Shown here: in pieces, positions 43,587 through 51,774 of the stretch
Layout of the letters: each line of letters starts with the position of its first letter
How positions within the stretch are numbered: the first letter of the stretch is position 1
Assembly: GCF_050496545.1 (NCBI RefSeq)
Contig: NZ_JBNVZV010000007.1
Coordinates: forward strand, 124,001 to 188,000
Source of the DNA: Phycicoccus avicenniae_A
GTDB lineage: Bacteria; Actinomycetota; Actinomycetes; Actinomycetales; Dermatophilaceae
DNA: 64,000 nt
Direction of reading: 5' to 3'
Program-made: the position numbers and the translations under genes
The notes under the pieces: generated by a model
What the model was told of the DNA's origin: nothing
Databases searched by the model: none
The model's input: the letters and a program-made list of their open reading frames with translations, nothing else

Positions 43587-45082
43587 CCGCCGCGCGCCGC
43601 ACCCTCCTCACCGGTGCGCTGGGCCTGGCGGGACTCGGTGCGTTGACCGCGTGCGGGGGCGGCTCCCGAGCAGTGGGGCCGCGCTCGGCCGTCGTGGCCT
43701 CCACGGAGGCCTCCCGTCACGCCCGGGGTCAGGTGAGCACCTCGATGCGGGCGGCCCCCACCACCGTCGACCTCGGCGGTGTGGTCGTCGACACCTGGGC
43801 CTTCGGCACCGCCATCCCAGGGCCGACCCTGCGCGTCGGGGCCGGCCAGGTGCTGCGTGTCGACGTGCGCAACGACCTGCCCACCGACACCTCGGTGCAC
43901 TGGCACGGCATCCGGCTGCGCAACGACATGGACGGCGTGCCGATGATGACGCAGGACGCGATCCGCCCGGGCGGGGCCTTCCGGTACGAGTTCACCGCAC
44001 CGAACCCCGGCACCTACTTCTTCCACCCTCACGTCGGCGTGCAGCTCGACCGCGGCCTGTACGGCGTCCTCGTCGTCGAGGACCCGCACGAGCCGAGTCG
44101 CTACGACGACGAGTGGGTCCTCGTCCTCGACGACTGGGTCGACGGCACCGGGCGCACCCCGGACGACGTGCTGGCCGGGCTGACCGCCGGCTCGAGCGCG
44201 TCCGACGGTGGCTCGTCCGGAGGCCATGGCATGGGCGGGATGATGGGTGGCTCGACGAGCGGCATGGGCGGCATGGCTTCCGGCGGGATGGGCGGGATGT
44301 CGGGCGGCGGGGACGTCGTCTACCCGCATTACCTCGTCAACGGACGCGTGCCGTCCGACCCGGACGTCCTGCACGCCCGACCCGGCGACCGCATCCGCCT
44401 GCGCGTCGTCAACGCCGCCTCGGACACCGTCTTCCGGCTCTCCCTCGCCGGACACCGCCTGACGGTCACCCACAGCGACGGCTGGCCCGTGGAGCCGGTC
44501 GAGGGCGACGCGCTCCTCATCGCGATGGGGGAGCGCTACGACCTGCTCGCCACCCTCGGCGACGGCGCCTTCCCGCTCACGGCGATCCCCGAGGGCAAGG
44601 ACGGGCAAGCCCTGGCCCTCCTGCGGACTGCGAGCGGCGCGCCCGGGATCCCAGCAACGGCGGCCGCGACGTCCGGGACCGTCCTGTCGTTGGAGAGCCT
44701 GCGTCCTCTGGCGGGCACCACTCTCGGCGAGCGCAGCACGGACCGCACGCACGACCTGGTGCTCTCCGGGTCGATGAACCCCTACCGCTGGGCCATCAAC
44801 GGCCGCAGTTTCCCCGACACCGACCCCCTCGAGGTGCGCTCGAGCGAGCGGGTCTCGCTGGCCGTCAGCAATATGTCGATGATGGTCCACCCCTTCCACC
44901 TGCACGGGCACACCTTCTCGGTACGCGGCAGCGGGGTCCGCAAGGACACCGTCCTGCTGCGGCCGATGCAGCGCCTCGTGCTGGACCTCGACGCCGACAA
45001 CCCTGGACAGTGGGCCGCTCACTGCCACAACGCCTACCACGCCGAGACCGGCATGATGACGACGCTCGGCTACGTCACCTGA
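43583..45082 (+). CDS. Multicopper oxidase, CueO-like, with Met-rich insert
   Basis: The 499-residue protein has a leader with a lipoprotein- or Tat-like start (ARRTLLTGALGLAGLGALTA, then CGGG). The three-domain cupredoxin fold has all copper ligands: HWHG (106-109), HPHVG (148-152), HPFHLHGH (436-443) and HCHNAYHAETGM (480-491). A Met/Gly-rich insert at about 213-243 (GMGGMMGGSTSGMGGM and more) resembles the Cu(I)-binding insert of CueO. It should oxidise Cu(I) outside the membrane. Its ATG overlaps the small membrane gene. Confidence 0.92.
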   Translation: MTAARRTLLTGALGLAGLGALTACGGGSRAVGPRSAVVASTEASRHARGQVSTSMRAAPTTVDLGGVVVDTWAFGTAIPGPTLRVGAGQVLRVDVRNDLPTDTSVHWHGIRLRNDMDGVPMMTQDAIRPGGAFRYEFTAPNPGTYFFHPHVGVQLDRGLYGVLVVEDPHEPSRYDDEWVLVLDDWVDGTGRTPDDVLAGLTAGSSASDGGSSGGHGMGGMMGGSTSGMGGMASGGMGGMSGGGDVVYPHYLVNGRVPSDPDVLHARPGDRIRLRVVNAASDTVFRLSLAGHRLTVTHSDGWPVEPVEGDALLIAMGERYDLLATLGDGAFPLTAIPEGKDGQALALLRTASGAPGIPATAAATSGTVLSLESLRPLAGTTLGERSTDRTHDLVLSGSMNPYRWAINGRSFPDTDPLEVRSSERVSLAVSNMSMMVHPFHLHGHTFSVRGSGVRKDTVLLRPMQRLVLDLDADNPGQWAAHCHNAYHAETGMMTTLGYVT

Positions 45083-45102
45083 CCGGGCTGCCATCGAGCT
45101 TC

Positions 45103-45127
45103 TTCATCGAACCTTCATGGAGCCTTC
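45103..45127 (+). promoter_or_regulatory. Three-part TTCAT direct repeat before the DUF305 gene
   Basis: TTCAT at 45103 and 45114 and TTC at 45125, each 11 bp apart, in the short gap between the oxidase and the DUF305 gene. It shares TTCATCGAACCTT with the element at 43337, so both operons are probably controlled by one OmpR-type regulator. Confidence 0.55.
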
Positions 45128-45192
45128 GGGGTAGAACCGCACGCCCGCGCGAAGGTGTGGACGTTCCCGCTCTCCATCACCGAAGGACACCC

Positions 45193-45810
45193 GTGCCCTC
45201 CACCAGCCGTTCCACCCGTCGCCTCACACTCGGCGCCGTCGCCCTCACCGCCGCGACCCTGCTCGCCGCCTGCGGCTCCGACACCGACCACTCCGGCATG
45301 CCGGGGATGTCCGGGATGTCGAGCTTGAGCGCGTCCGCATCCGCCGGCGGGACGGCGGCGCGGGGCGCGCCGGGCGACGTGATGTTCGCGCAGATGATGA
45401 TCCCGCACCACCAGCAGGCCGTCGAGATGGCCGACCTCGCCCTCGACGCCAAGGCCGGCGCCTCCGAGCAGGTGCGCGCCCTCGCCACCAACATCAAGGC
45501 CGCCCAAGACCCCGAGATCCAGAAGATGCAAGGCTGGCTCACCTCCTGGGGTGCCCCCGCCGGGGCCGGCATGGACCACGGCATGCCCGGCATGATGAGC
45601 GCGACCGACATGACATCCCTCAAGGACGCCACCGGCACCGACTTCGACCGCCAGTGGCTCACCATGATGATCGCCCACCACAAAGGCGCCATCACCATGG
45701 CCCAGGACGTCCTCAGCAGCACCCAGGACGCTGACGTGCGCACCCTCGCCGACGCCATCATCAAGGCCCAGCAGCAGGAGATCGCCACCATGAAGGACCT
45801 GCTCGGCTGA
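45193..45810 (+). CDS. DUF305 lipoprotein
   Basis: The 205-residue protein has a lipoprotein signal (LGAVALTAATLLAACGS) and the DUF305 four-helix fold with the paired His motifs MMIPHHQQAVEMADLA and MMIAHHKGAITMAQ. Met-rich segments (HSGMPGMSGMS, MDHGMPGMMS) are suited to copper binding. DUF305 proteins are common next to copper oxidases and are thought to bind metal outside the membrane. GTG at 45193 follows GAAGGAC. Separate promoter, with the triple TTCAT repeat. Confidence 0.9.
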   Translation: MPSTSRSTRRLTLGAVALTAATLLAACGSDTDHSGMPGMSGMSSLSASASAGGTAARGAPGDVMFAQMMIPHHQQAVEMADLALDAKAGASEQVRALATNIKAAQDPEIQKMQGWLTSWGAPAGAGMDHGMPGMMSATDMTSLKDATGTDFDRQWLTMMIAHHKGAITMAQDVLSSTQDADVRTLADAIIKAQQQEIATMKDLLG

Positions 45811-46104
45811 CCCTTCACGCGCGAACGGAACTCCACCGCGATGGTGGGGCCTCGTTCAATCAGTCACGGTGCTGAGCTTACGGTTCGGTTCGGTTCGTCC
45901 CCGGCGTCATGTTCGACGACGACTTGGTGGCGGTCCCTGGTCACTAGTCGCACGAAGTGCCGCTCTGCATATTTCTGGACTCGACGCTGCATACGGTCGT
46001 CCATCTGCTGTTCGCCGTCGTCGGCCTGCTGACGCAACTGAAGGATCCCTGGTCGTCGAGTTCGGCACGCCGCGGGACGGGAGAGGCCTGTTGGCGGGAA
46101 ACAC

Positions 46105-47340
46105 CTATTCGATCGGCATGTTGCCGAAACTGATGCCGGAGAAGGCGGTAGCGGTGAGTTCATCCATGCGGCTTTGGGTGGCACGGACGTATCGTTCGGC
46201 CGCTTGAGTCGAGCTGTCACCCAGAAACAGTTTGACCTCGGCCACATGCGCTCCCCGCTGGGCCATGCGTGTCGCTCCGGTCGCGCGCAGGTCATGGAAG
46301 TTGATCGGCCTTCCGACGGCGGTGCGTACAGCGGCCCAGCCGCCTCTGCCCTTGCGGAAACTGGTCTCGGACAGCCACCATCCGTCATCGGCGGGGAACA
46401 GTAGTCCGTTGCGCCCGACGACGTAGGTGTCCATGTGGTGTGTCAGCGCGGCCAGGACGGGTGCGGGGATCCGCTGGTCGCGCCTGCCCGCTTGGCTCTT
46501 GGGCCCTTTCTCGTAGCGGCGCCCGTTCGGTCCGGTACCGATGGCGCGCGTCACTCGGACGACGGGAACCTTGGCGCTCAGGTCGATGTCGGAACGGCGC
46601 AACGCGATGATCTCCCCGAAGCGGAGGCCGCAGCCGAGAGCGAGGGCGACCATGGCTTGCCACTCCGGGCGGATGGTGGCGACGATGAGGCGCAGGTCGT
46701 CGTCGTCGATGACTTCGGTTCGCGCCTCGGAGCGGCTGCCGATGGAGCCGGCGCCATCGATCTTGAAGGGGTTGATCGCCCCGGGAAGCACGCCATCGGC
46801 AGCGGTTGCACTGCGCATGATGGCGGAACCCAACGCGTAGCACTCCCGAGAGGTTTTGGGCTTGTCGTGGGGGAGGTGCTGCTCGTACCAGCGAAGGACG
46901 ACTGTCACCGTGATCTCGTCAAGAGGGAGTGGGCCCAGAGCGGGCAGGAGGTACTTCCTGAGCCAAAGACCGTACGAGCGACGCGTGGACTCCTGGAGGG
47001 GGCCATTGCGGGTTCGGCGTGTCCGCAACCATGTGGCGGAGTACTCCGCAAAGGTGACGACGGCCTCTCGTTCGGCCTGGCGCCTCTCCACCTCTGCTCG
47101 TTCCGCGAGGGTGGTCCATTGGGCTCCCTCGGCAATCAAGCGACGCTCCTCGTCGCGTAGCCAGTCCCGCGCCGCCTCGTGTCCGTACGTGGTCGGTTCG
47201 AACGTGTGGGGGGCGGCGATGAGCTGCCCTCCGCGGCCCGAGGGGTGGTTGGCAGGGACGCTATAGCGCGCCTGCCATCGCCCCGAGCGCATCTGGGACA
47301 CCTGCCCGAACCGGTGACGCGCTCGTTTTGCATCGTTCAT
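46105..47340 (-). CDS. Tyrosine-type site-specific integrase
   Basis: The 411-residue protein has an N-terminal Arm-binding region, a core-binding segment (TFAEYSATWLRTRRTRNG, then STRRSYGLWLRKYLLPALG) and the catalytic domain. Residues: Arg240 (GCGLRFGEI), Lys281 region, HDLR (His349, Arg352) and Tyr384 (ERYVRAT). At the usual third position (LGH) it has LGD (Asp375), a variant seen in other actinobacterial integrases. ATG at 47340 gives MNDAKRARHRFG. It lies at the right end of the metal island, next to the direct repeat at 47420-47496, and faces inward. Confidence 0.93.
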   Translation of the reverse strand: MNDAKRARHRFGQVSQMRSGRWQARYSVPANHPSGRGGQLIAAPHTFEPTTYGHEAARDWLRDEERRLIAEGAQWTTLAERAEVERRQAEREAVVTFAEYSATWLRTRRTRNGPLQESTRRSYGLWLRKYLLPALGPLPLDEITVTVVLRWYEQHLPHDKPKTSRECYALGSAIMRSATAADGVLPGAINPFKIDGAGSIGSRSEARTEVIDDDDLRLIVATIRPEWQAMVALALGCGLRFGEIIALRRSDIDLSAKVPVVRVTRAIGTGPNGRRYEKGPKSQAGRRDQRIPAPVLAALTHHMDTYVVGRNGLLFPADDGWWLSETSFRKGRGGWAAVRTAVGRPINFHDLRATGATRMAQRGAHVAEVKLFLGDSSTQAAERYVRATQSRMDELTATAFSGISFGNMPIE

Positions 47341-47419
47341 GCATCGAATCGTAGGGCCATTTTTGTCCCTTTTCGACCCTCGGATGGACAGTTGGACCAG
47401 CGTAAGGATGGGGCATATC

Positions 47420-47496
47420 TGCAGGTCAGGGGGCGTCTGTGACTGTGTATGTCCACTCGAGTCCAACAGAACCAATCGTTCGTTCGAGTCCAACCG
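47420..47496. repeat. Right copy of diverged direct repeat, possible att site
   Basis: Partner of 33431-33509, in the same orientation. Blocks TGCAGGTCAG (47420) and GTCCAACAGAACC (47461-47473) are identical in both. It lies 80 bp upstream of the integrase start. Within it TCGAGTCCAAC occurs twice, possibly core-type sites. Confidence 0.55.
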
Positions 47497-47509
47497 GGGG
47501 AGCACGAGA

Positions 47510-47540
47510 AGGGGCCCGGACCACCACGGTCCGGGCCCTT
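47510..47540. terminator. Bidirectional terminator at the right edge of the island
   Basis: GGGCCCGGACC (47512-47522), loop ACCAC, GGTCCGGGCCC (47528-47538): an 11-bp perfect stem flanked by AAG and TT. It lies 15 nt beyond the modC stop, on the far side of the att repeat, and would stop the mod operon. Confidence 0.7.
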
Positions 47541-47555
47541 CGCGCACCGGTGTGC

Positions 47556-48647
47556 TCAGTCCTCGACGGCCGGGGTGCGCCGGTACACCTCCACGTCGAC
47601 GGCCTTGGCCGAGAGCCAGACCTCCTGCCCCGGCTCCAGGGCGAGGTCGGCCACGGCGGCCGGGGTGACGTCGACGAGGGCCGACGGACTCCCGTCCAGG
47701 TCGAGCCGGACGCGGTCGGTGAGGAGGGTCAGCCCGGTGATCGTCGCCGGCCAGGTGTTGCGGGCGCTCGAGCGCCCCGGGGGTGCGTCGGACACCGTGA
47801 CCGCGGAGGGTCGCAGCGCCACGAGGACCTCCCCGCGGTCGTCGTGGTCGGGGACGACGAAGGAGCCGCCCCCCTCGAGGGCGACCACCGGACCGTCGGC
47901 GACCCCGGAGTAGAGGTTGAGGCCGACCAGCCGGGCGACGTACTCGGTCGAGGGGCGGCGGGCCACCTCGGAGGGTGTGCCCTCCTGCACGACCCGGCCC
48001 TCCTCGAGCACGACGAGCCGGTCGGCCAGCACGAGGGCCTCGAGGGGGTCGTGGGTGACGAGCAGGCACGGCCCGTCGAAGTCGGCCAGGTGCCGGCGCA
48101 GCTCGGTCTGCACGTCGAGGCGGGTGCGGGCATCGAGGGCCGAGAGCGGCTCGTCGAGGAGGAGCAGGCCGGGCGCGCCGGCCAGCGCGCGGGCGAGGGC
48201 CACGCGCTGGGCCTGCCCTCCCGAGAGCCCGGCCGGGCGCCGGCGCGCGTGCTCGGCGAGCCCGAGCCGGTCGAGCCACGCCTGCGCCACGGCGCGGGCC
48301 TCGGCGCGCGACCGGCCCCGCACGGACGGCGAGAACGCGACGTTGTCGAGCACCGAGAGGTGGGGGAAGAGCCGGTAGTCCTGGAACACGAAGCCCACGG
48401 GTCGGTGCGAGGCCTCGACGAAGGCCCCCGTGCTCGCGTCGTCGAGGACGGTGCCGTCGAGGACGATCCGGCCGGCCGTGAGCGGGACCAGCCCCGCCAG
48501 AGCCCCCAGCAGGGTGGACTTGCCCGACCCGTTCGGCCCGAGCACGGCGAGCACCTCACCGGGTGCCGCGCGCAGGGAGGCATCGAGGGTGAAGGCGCCG
48601 CGCTCGACGCGGGCCTGCACCGACAGTCCGGGAGGGTTCGCGGTCAC
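47556..48647 (-). CDS. modC: Molybdate ABC transporter ATP-binding protein ModC
   Basis: The 363-residue ATPase has Walker A GPNGSGKST, signature LSGGQAQR, Walker B LLLLDEPLSALD and the switch His in LVTHDPLEA. The C-terminal domain is a TOBE-like molbindin region (ATITGLTLLTDRVRLDLDG). Subunit of the molybdate importer. GTG at 48647 (VTANPPGL) overlaps modB by 4 bp. Ends next to the terminator hairpin. Confidence 0.9.
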   Translation of the reverse strand: MTANPPGLSVQARVERGAFTLDASLRAAPGEVLAVLGPNGSGKSTLLGALAGLVPLTAGRIVLDGTVLDDASTGAFVEASHRPVGFVFQDYRLFPHLSVLDNVAFSPSVRGRSRAEARAVAQAWLDRLGLAEHARRRPAGLSGGQAQRVALARALAGAPGLLLLDEPLSALDARTRLDVQTELRRHLADFDGPCLLVTHDPLEALVLADRLVVLEEGRVVQEGTPSEVARRPSTEYVARLVGLNLYSGVADGPVVALEGGGSFVVPDHDDRGEVLVALRPSAVTVSDAPPGRSSARNTWPATITGLTLLTDRVRLDLDGSPSALVDVTPAAVADLALEPGQEVWLSAKAVDVEVYRRTPAVED

Positions 48648-49483
48648 GCGTTCGTGCCTCCGCGCAGCCACCTGTCGCGCAGCGTGACCAGGATGGCGAC
48701 CGAGACGAGGAGGAGGACCAGGCTGAGCAGGATCGCCGCGTCGGGGTCGGTCTCCAGCGCGTAGTACACGGCGATGGGCATCGTCTGGGTCCGCCCCGGG
48801 AAGCTGCCCGCGAAGGTGATGGTGGCGCCGAACTCCCCGAGCGCGCGCGCCCAGCACAGGACGGCGCCGGCGGCGAGGGACGGCGCGATCATCGGCAGCG
48901 TGACCCGGCGGAAGACCGTCATCCGCCCGGCGCCCAGGGTGGCCGCGGCCTCCTCGTACCCACGGTCGGCGGCCCGCAGCGCGCCCTCGACGGTGACGAC
49001 GAGGAAGGGCATCGCGACGAAGGTCTCGGCCATGACCACGGCGGTCGAGCTGAACGGGATGGTGATCCCGAACCACTGGTCGAGGTACCGGCCGAGGAAC
49101 CCGTTGCGCCCGAAGGCGAGCAGCAGGGCGACACCACCGACCACCGGCGGCAGGACCAGCGGCAGGGTGACCAGGGCCCGCACCACGCGCAGCCCCGGGA
49201 AGGAGGCCCGGGCCAGCAGCCAGGCCAGCGGGACCCCCACGACGAGGGCGATGACGGTGGCCAGCGACGAGGTCCACAGCGACAGCTTCAACGCCTCGGC
49301 GGCCTGCGAGCCGCGCAGGATCGTCCACGCGTCACCCCAGGGGGCACGGATGAGCAGCCCCGACAGCGGCACGACGAGGAAGAGGACCGCCACGACGGCC
49401 GGGACGAGCAGCGGAGCCGGCGCCGAGCGGGACCCTGCACCGGTCCTCGCGCGGCGCCGTCGCTCGGCGACCGACAGGGTCAC
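48644..49483 (-). CDS. modB: Molybdate ABC transporter permease ModB
   Basis: The 279-residue permease has six helices, the EAA loop (YEEAAATLGAGRMTVFRRVT) and LGEFGATITFAGSFPGRTQT, a hallmark of ModB. Overlaps modA (GTGA) and modC by 4 bp. GTG at 49483 (VTLSVAERR). Confidence 0.92.
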   Translation of the reverse strand: MTLSVAERRRRARTGAGSRSAPAPLLVPAVVAVLFLVVPLSGLLIRAPWGDAWTILRGSQAAEALKLSLWTSSLATVIALVVGVPLAWLLARASFPGLRVVRALVTLPLVLPPVVGGVALLLAFGRNGFLGRYLDQWFGITIPFSSTAVVMAETFVAMPFLVVTVEGALRAADRGYEEAAATLGAGRMTVFRRVTLPMIAPSLAAGAVLCWARALGEFGATITFAGSFPGRTQTMPIAVYYALETDPDAAILLSLVLLLVSVAILVTLRDRWLRGGTNA

Positions 49484-50280
49484 GGCCGCTGGAAGCCGGC
49501 CGCGGTGAGGACCGTGGCGCCCTCGGCGGAGAGGACGTAGTCGACGAAGGCGGCCGCCGTCGCGGGGTTTCCGCTCTGCGTGAGTGCCGCGATGGGGTAG
49601 CTCGTCGAGGCGTTGACGTCCGCCGGGATCTCGATGCCCCTGACCGTGTCGCCGGCGGCCCGGACGTCGGTCACGTAGACCACGCCGGCGTCGACCTCGC
49701 CCAGGGTGACCTTGCTCAGCACCGACTTGACGTCCGGCTCCAGGGTGACGGGCTCGACGGTGAGCTTCGCGTTGGCGAAGACCTTCTCGGCGGTCGACCC
49801 GCACGGGACCTGGCTCTGGCACAGGGCCGTCTTGACGTCCGCGTCGGCGAGCGAGGCCACACCGGTGACCTTGCCGGGGTTGGCCGGCGGCACCGCGATC
49901 TCCATGACGTTCTTCGCGAAGGTCTTCGGGTCGCTCGCCGCCTCGGCGGCCACGACCGTGTCCATGTTCTTCGCACTGGCCGAGGCGAAGACGTCCGCCG
50001 GGGCGCCCGAGGTGACCTGCGTCGCCAGGGCCGAGCTGGCCCCGAAGCTGAGGGTGACCTCAACGCCCGGGTGCGCGGCCTCGAACTGCCGGGCCAGGGT
50101 GGTGAACGACTCGGTGAGGGAGGCAGCGGCCAGCACGGTGATCTCCCCGCTCACCGACGACGCCGACGAGGCCGGGGTCGAGCCGGCGCCCGCGCCGCTC
50201 GCGCTCGTGTCGCTGCCGCAGCCGGCCAGCCCGAGACCGGCGAGTCCGGCGACGAGGGTGGTGATGACGACGCGGCGCAT
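49480..50280 (-). CDS. modA: Molybdate-binding lipoprotein ModA
   Basis: The 266-residue protein has a lipoprotein signal (VVITTLVAGLAGLGLAGCGS) and ModA features: VLAAASLTESF, SFGASSALATQV, SGAPADVFASA, GEVDAGVVYVTD. It binds molybdate or tungstate outside the membrane. The start at 50280 has AGGAG 7 nt upstream; an alternative ATG at 50319 would add a linker before the signal. It overlaps modB. Confidence 0.92.
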   Translation of the reverse strand: MRRVVITTLVAGLAGLGLAGCGSDTSASGAGAGSTPASSASSVSGEITVLAAASLTESFTTLARQFEAAHPGVEVTLSFGASSALATQVTSGAPADVFASASAKNMDTVVAAEAASDPKTFAKNVMEIAVPPANPGKVTGVASLADADVKTALCQSQVPCGSTAEKVFANAKLTVEPVTLEPDVKSVLSKVTLGEVDAGVVYVTDVRAAGDTVRGIEIPADVNASTSYPIAALTQSGNPATAAAFVDYVLSAEGATVLTAAGFQRP

Positions 50281-50315
50281 GGGCGCTCCTGGCTTCTCGG
50301 GGGAGGGCGTGCGGG

Positions 50316-50726
50316 TCATCGCGGTCGGGGGATCTCGACCGAGACGTTGGTGGCCTTGACCGCGGCGACGGCGAGCATCCCGGGTTCCAGCCCCAGCTCG
50401 TCGGCGGCCTCGCGGCTCAGGAGGGACACGAGGCGGTGCGGCCCGCACTGGACCTCGACCTGCGCCATGACGCCGTCCTTGACGACCCGCGTCACGAGCC
50501 CGGTGAACCGGTTCCGCAGCGAGGCGGGCGCGAGGTCGTCGGCATGGAGCTGGGCCGCCTCGGCGGCGAGCTCCTCGGCGAACCGCGCCAGGACGGGACC
50601 CTCGACGGCACGCCGGCCCGCCGCATCGGTCGTGGTCGCGATCCGTCCGGCGTCGGCCCAGCGGCGCATGGTGTCGTCGCTGATGCCGAGCAGGTCGGCG
50701 GCCTCACGGATCCGGAACAGGTGCAC
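50316..50726 (-). CDS. Molybdate-responsive HTH-molbindin regulator
   Basis: The 136-residue protein joins an excisionase/MerR-type HTH (LFRIREAADLLGISDDTMRR) to a C-terminal TOBE/molbindin domain (RNRFTGLVTRVVKDGVMAQV, then LEPGMLAVAAVKATNVSVE). This fits a molybdate-sensing regulator in place of ModE. GTG at 50726 (VHLFRIREA) lies 6 nt after TAGGGT. It is first in the operon, 35 bp before modA. The palindrome CCGCACGTGCGG lies in the promoter spacer, as in MerR-type control. Confidence 0.85.
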   Translation of the reverse strand: MHLFRIREAADLLGISDDTMRRWADAGRIATTTDAAGRRAVEGPVLARFAEELAAEAAQLHADDLAPASLRNRFTGLVTRVVKDGVMAQVEVQCGPHRLVSLLSREAADELGLEPGMLAVAAVKATNVSVEIPRPR

Positions 50727-50732
50727 ACGGGT

Positions 50733-50761
50733 ACCCTAGCCGCACGTGCGGGAAAAACCAC
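50733..50761 (-). promoter_or_regulatory. mop-mod promoter with palindrome in the spacer
   Basis: On the minus strand, a weak GTGGTT (50756-50761), 17-nt spacer and TAGGGT (50733-50738), then 6 nt to GTG. The perfect palindrome CCGCACGTGCGG (50740-50751) lies in the spacer, where MerR-type regulators act; the first gene's product has a MerR-like HTH. Confidence 0.5.
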
Positions 50762-50832
50762 CCGGTGCGGCCAGATCCGCGCGCGCGCAGTCGCGATGAG
50801 AACGCATCCGCGGAACAACCAGCGGTCCTGAC

Positions 50833-51774
50833 CTATCGGGCGGTGCTCGTCGGGTCGAGGTTCTGGACGTTCTCGCCGCCGAGGCCGGTGCTCGGCATCG
50901 CCCCGGTGCCGCCCGGGGCGCCCGGCATCGCGTTCGTCGTGGTGCCGCCGGCGGCCCGGCCGCGCCGGTTGATCCGGCGCTCGACCCGTCCGGCGACGAG
51001 GGTCAGACCGTAGTTGAGCAGGATGAAGAGGACCGCCGCGACGACGAACGCCGGGATGGGGGCCGCGTACGCCGTGCCGGCGTCGCGGGCCACCTGCAGC
51101 AGCTCCGGGTAGGTGATGGCCGTGCCCAGGGCACTGTCCTTGAGGATGACGACCAGCTGGCCGACGAGGGCGGGCAGCATCGCGGTCAGGGCCTGCGGGA
51201 GCTCGATGGAGCGCAGCACCTGGCCGGGGGAGAGCCCGATCGACAGGCCGGCCTCGGCCTGCCCGCGGGGCAGCTGGTGCACGCCCGAGCGGACCAGCTC
51301 GGCGATGACCGACCCGTTGTACAGCGTGAGCCCGGTGACCACGGCGTAGAAGGCGTTGAAGTCGACCCCGAAGACGTTGTTGACCGCGTAGACGCCGAAC
51401 GCGAAGTACATCATCAGCAGCACGGGGACGGCGCGGAAGAACTCGACGACGACACCGCAGAACCAGCGCACCGGGGCCAGCTGCGAGAGCCGCCCCATGC
51501 CGAAGACGAGCCCGAACACCATCGCCAGGACGATCGAGACCGCGGCGGCCTGCAGGGTCTTGAGAATGCCGGGGACCAGGTACTCGGTCCACACGTCGGC
51601 CGAGAGCACGTAGCGGCTCCACAGGTCGGCGTCGAGCTGACCGGCCTGCTGGAACTTCCACAGCACCACACCGAGCCCGGCCGCGCCGAGCAGCACGCCG
51701 AAGACCGTGAGCACCCGGTGGCGGGCCCGGGCACGGGGGCCGGGGGCGTCGAAGAGGACCGAGGGCGCGCTCAT
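50833..51774 (-). CDS. gluD: Amino-acid ABC transporter permease (GluD-like)
   Basis: The 313-residue permease has an N-terminal helix, five more helices and the EAA loop (AEAGLSIGLSPGQVLRSIEL). The C-terminal tail after NRRGRAAGG is long and Gly/Pro-rich. It overlaps gluC by 4 bp and is last in the glutamate-type uptake operon. Confidence 0.85.
   Translation of the reverse strand: MSAPSVLFDAPGPRARARHRVLTVFGVLLGAAGLGVVLWKFQQAGQLDADLWSRYVLSADVWTEYLVPGILKTLQAAAVSIVLAMVFGLVFGMGRLSQLAPVRWFCGVVVEFFRAVPVLLMMYFAFGVYAVNNVFGVDFNAFYAVVTGLTLYNGSVIAELVRSGVHQLPRGQAEAGLSIGLSPGQVLRSIELPQALTAMLPALVGQLVVILKDSALGTAITYPELLQVARDAGTAYAAPIPAFVVAAVLFILLNYGLTLVAGRVERRINRRGRAAGGTTTNAMPGAPGGTGAMPSTGLGGENVQNLDPTSTAR

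Larger units (their letters stand above)
33431..47496. mobile_element. Probable integrated metal-resistance island
   Basis: A 14-kb block holds chromate, zinc/cobalt-type and copper genes and, at its right end, a tyrosine integrase (46105-47340), bounded by diverged direct repeats of about 77 bp. It contains no recognised conjugation or replication genes, so it could move only with help. The left neighbour is a gene-poor tract and the right neighbour is a molybdate operon with its own terminator. Two of its genes carry single-base lesions. The outer limits are uncertain, since the repeats differ by about 20%. Confidence 0.6.

Noticed and set aside
45841..46032. Short plus-strand ORF between DUF305 and integrase
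   Set aside because: Ser/Arg/Cys-rich, no ribosome-binding site, no family; likely chance.
47458..47496. tRNA T-arm-like string (TTCGAGT) in the att repeat, suggesting a tRNA end
   Set aside because: The stem pairs only partly, the left copy does not pair, and no anticodon or acceptor arm is found upstream.
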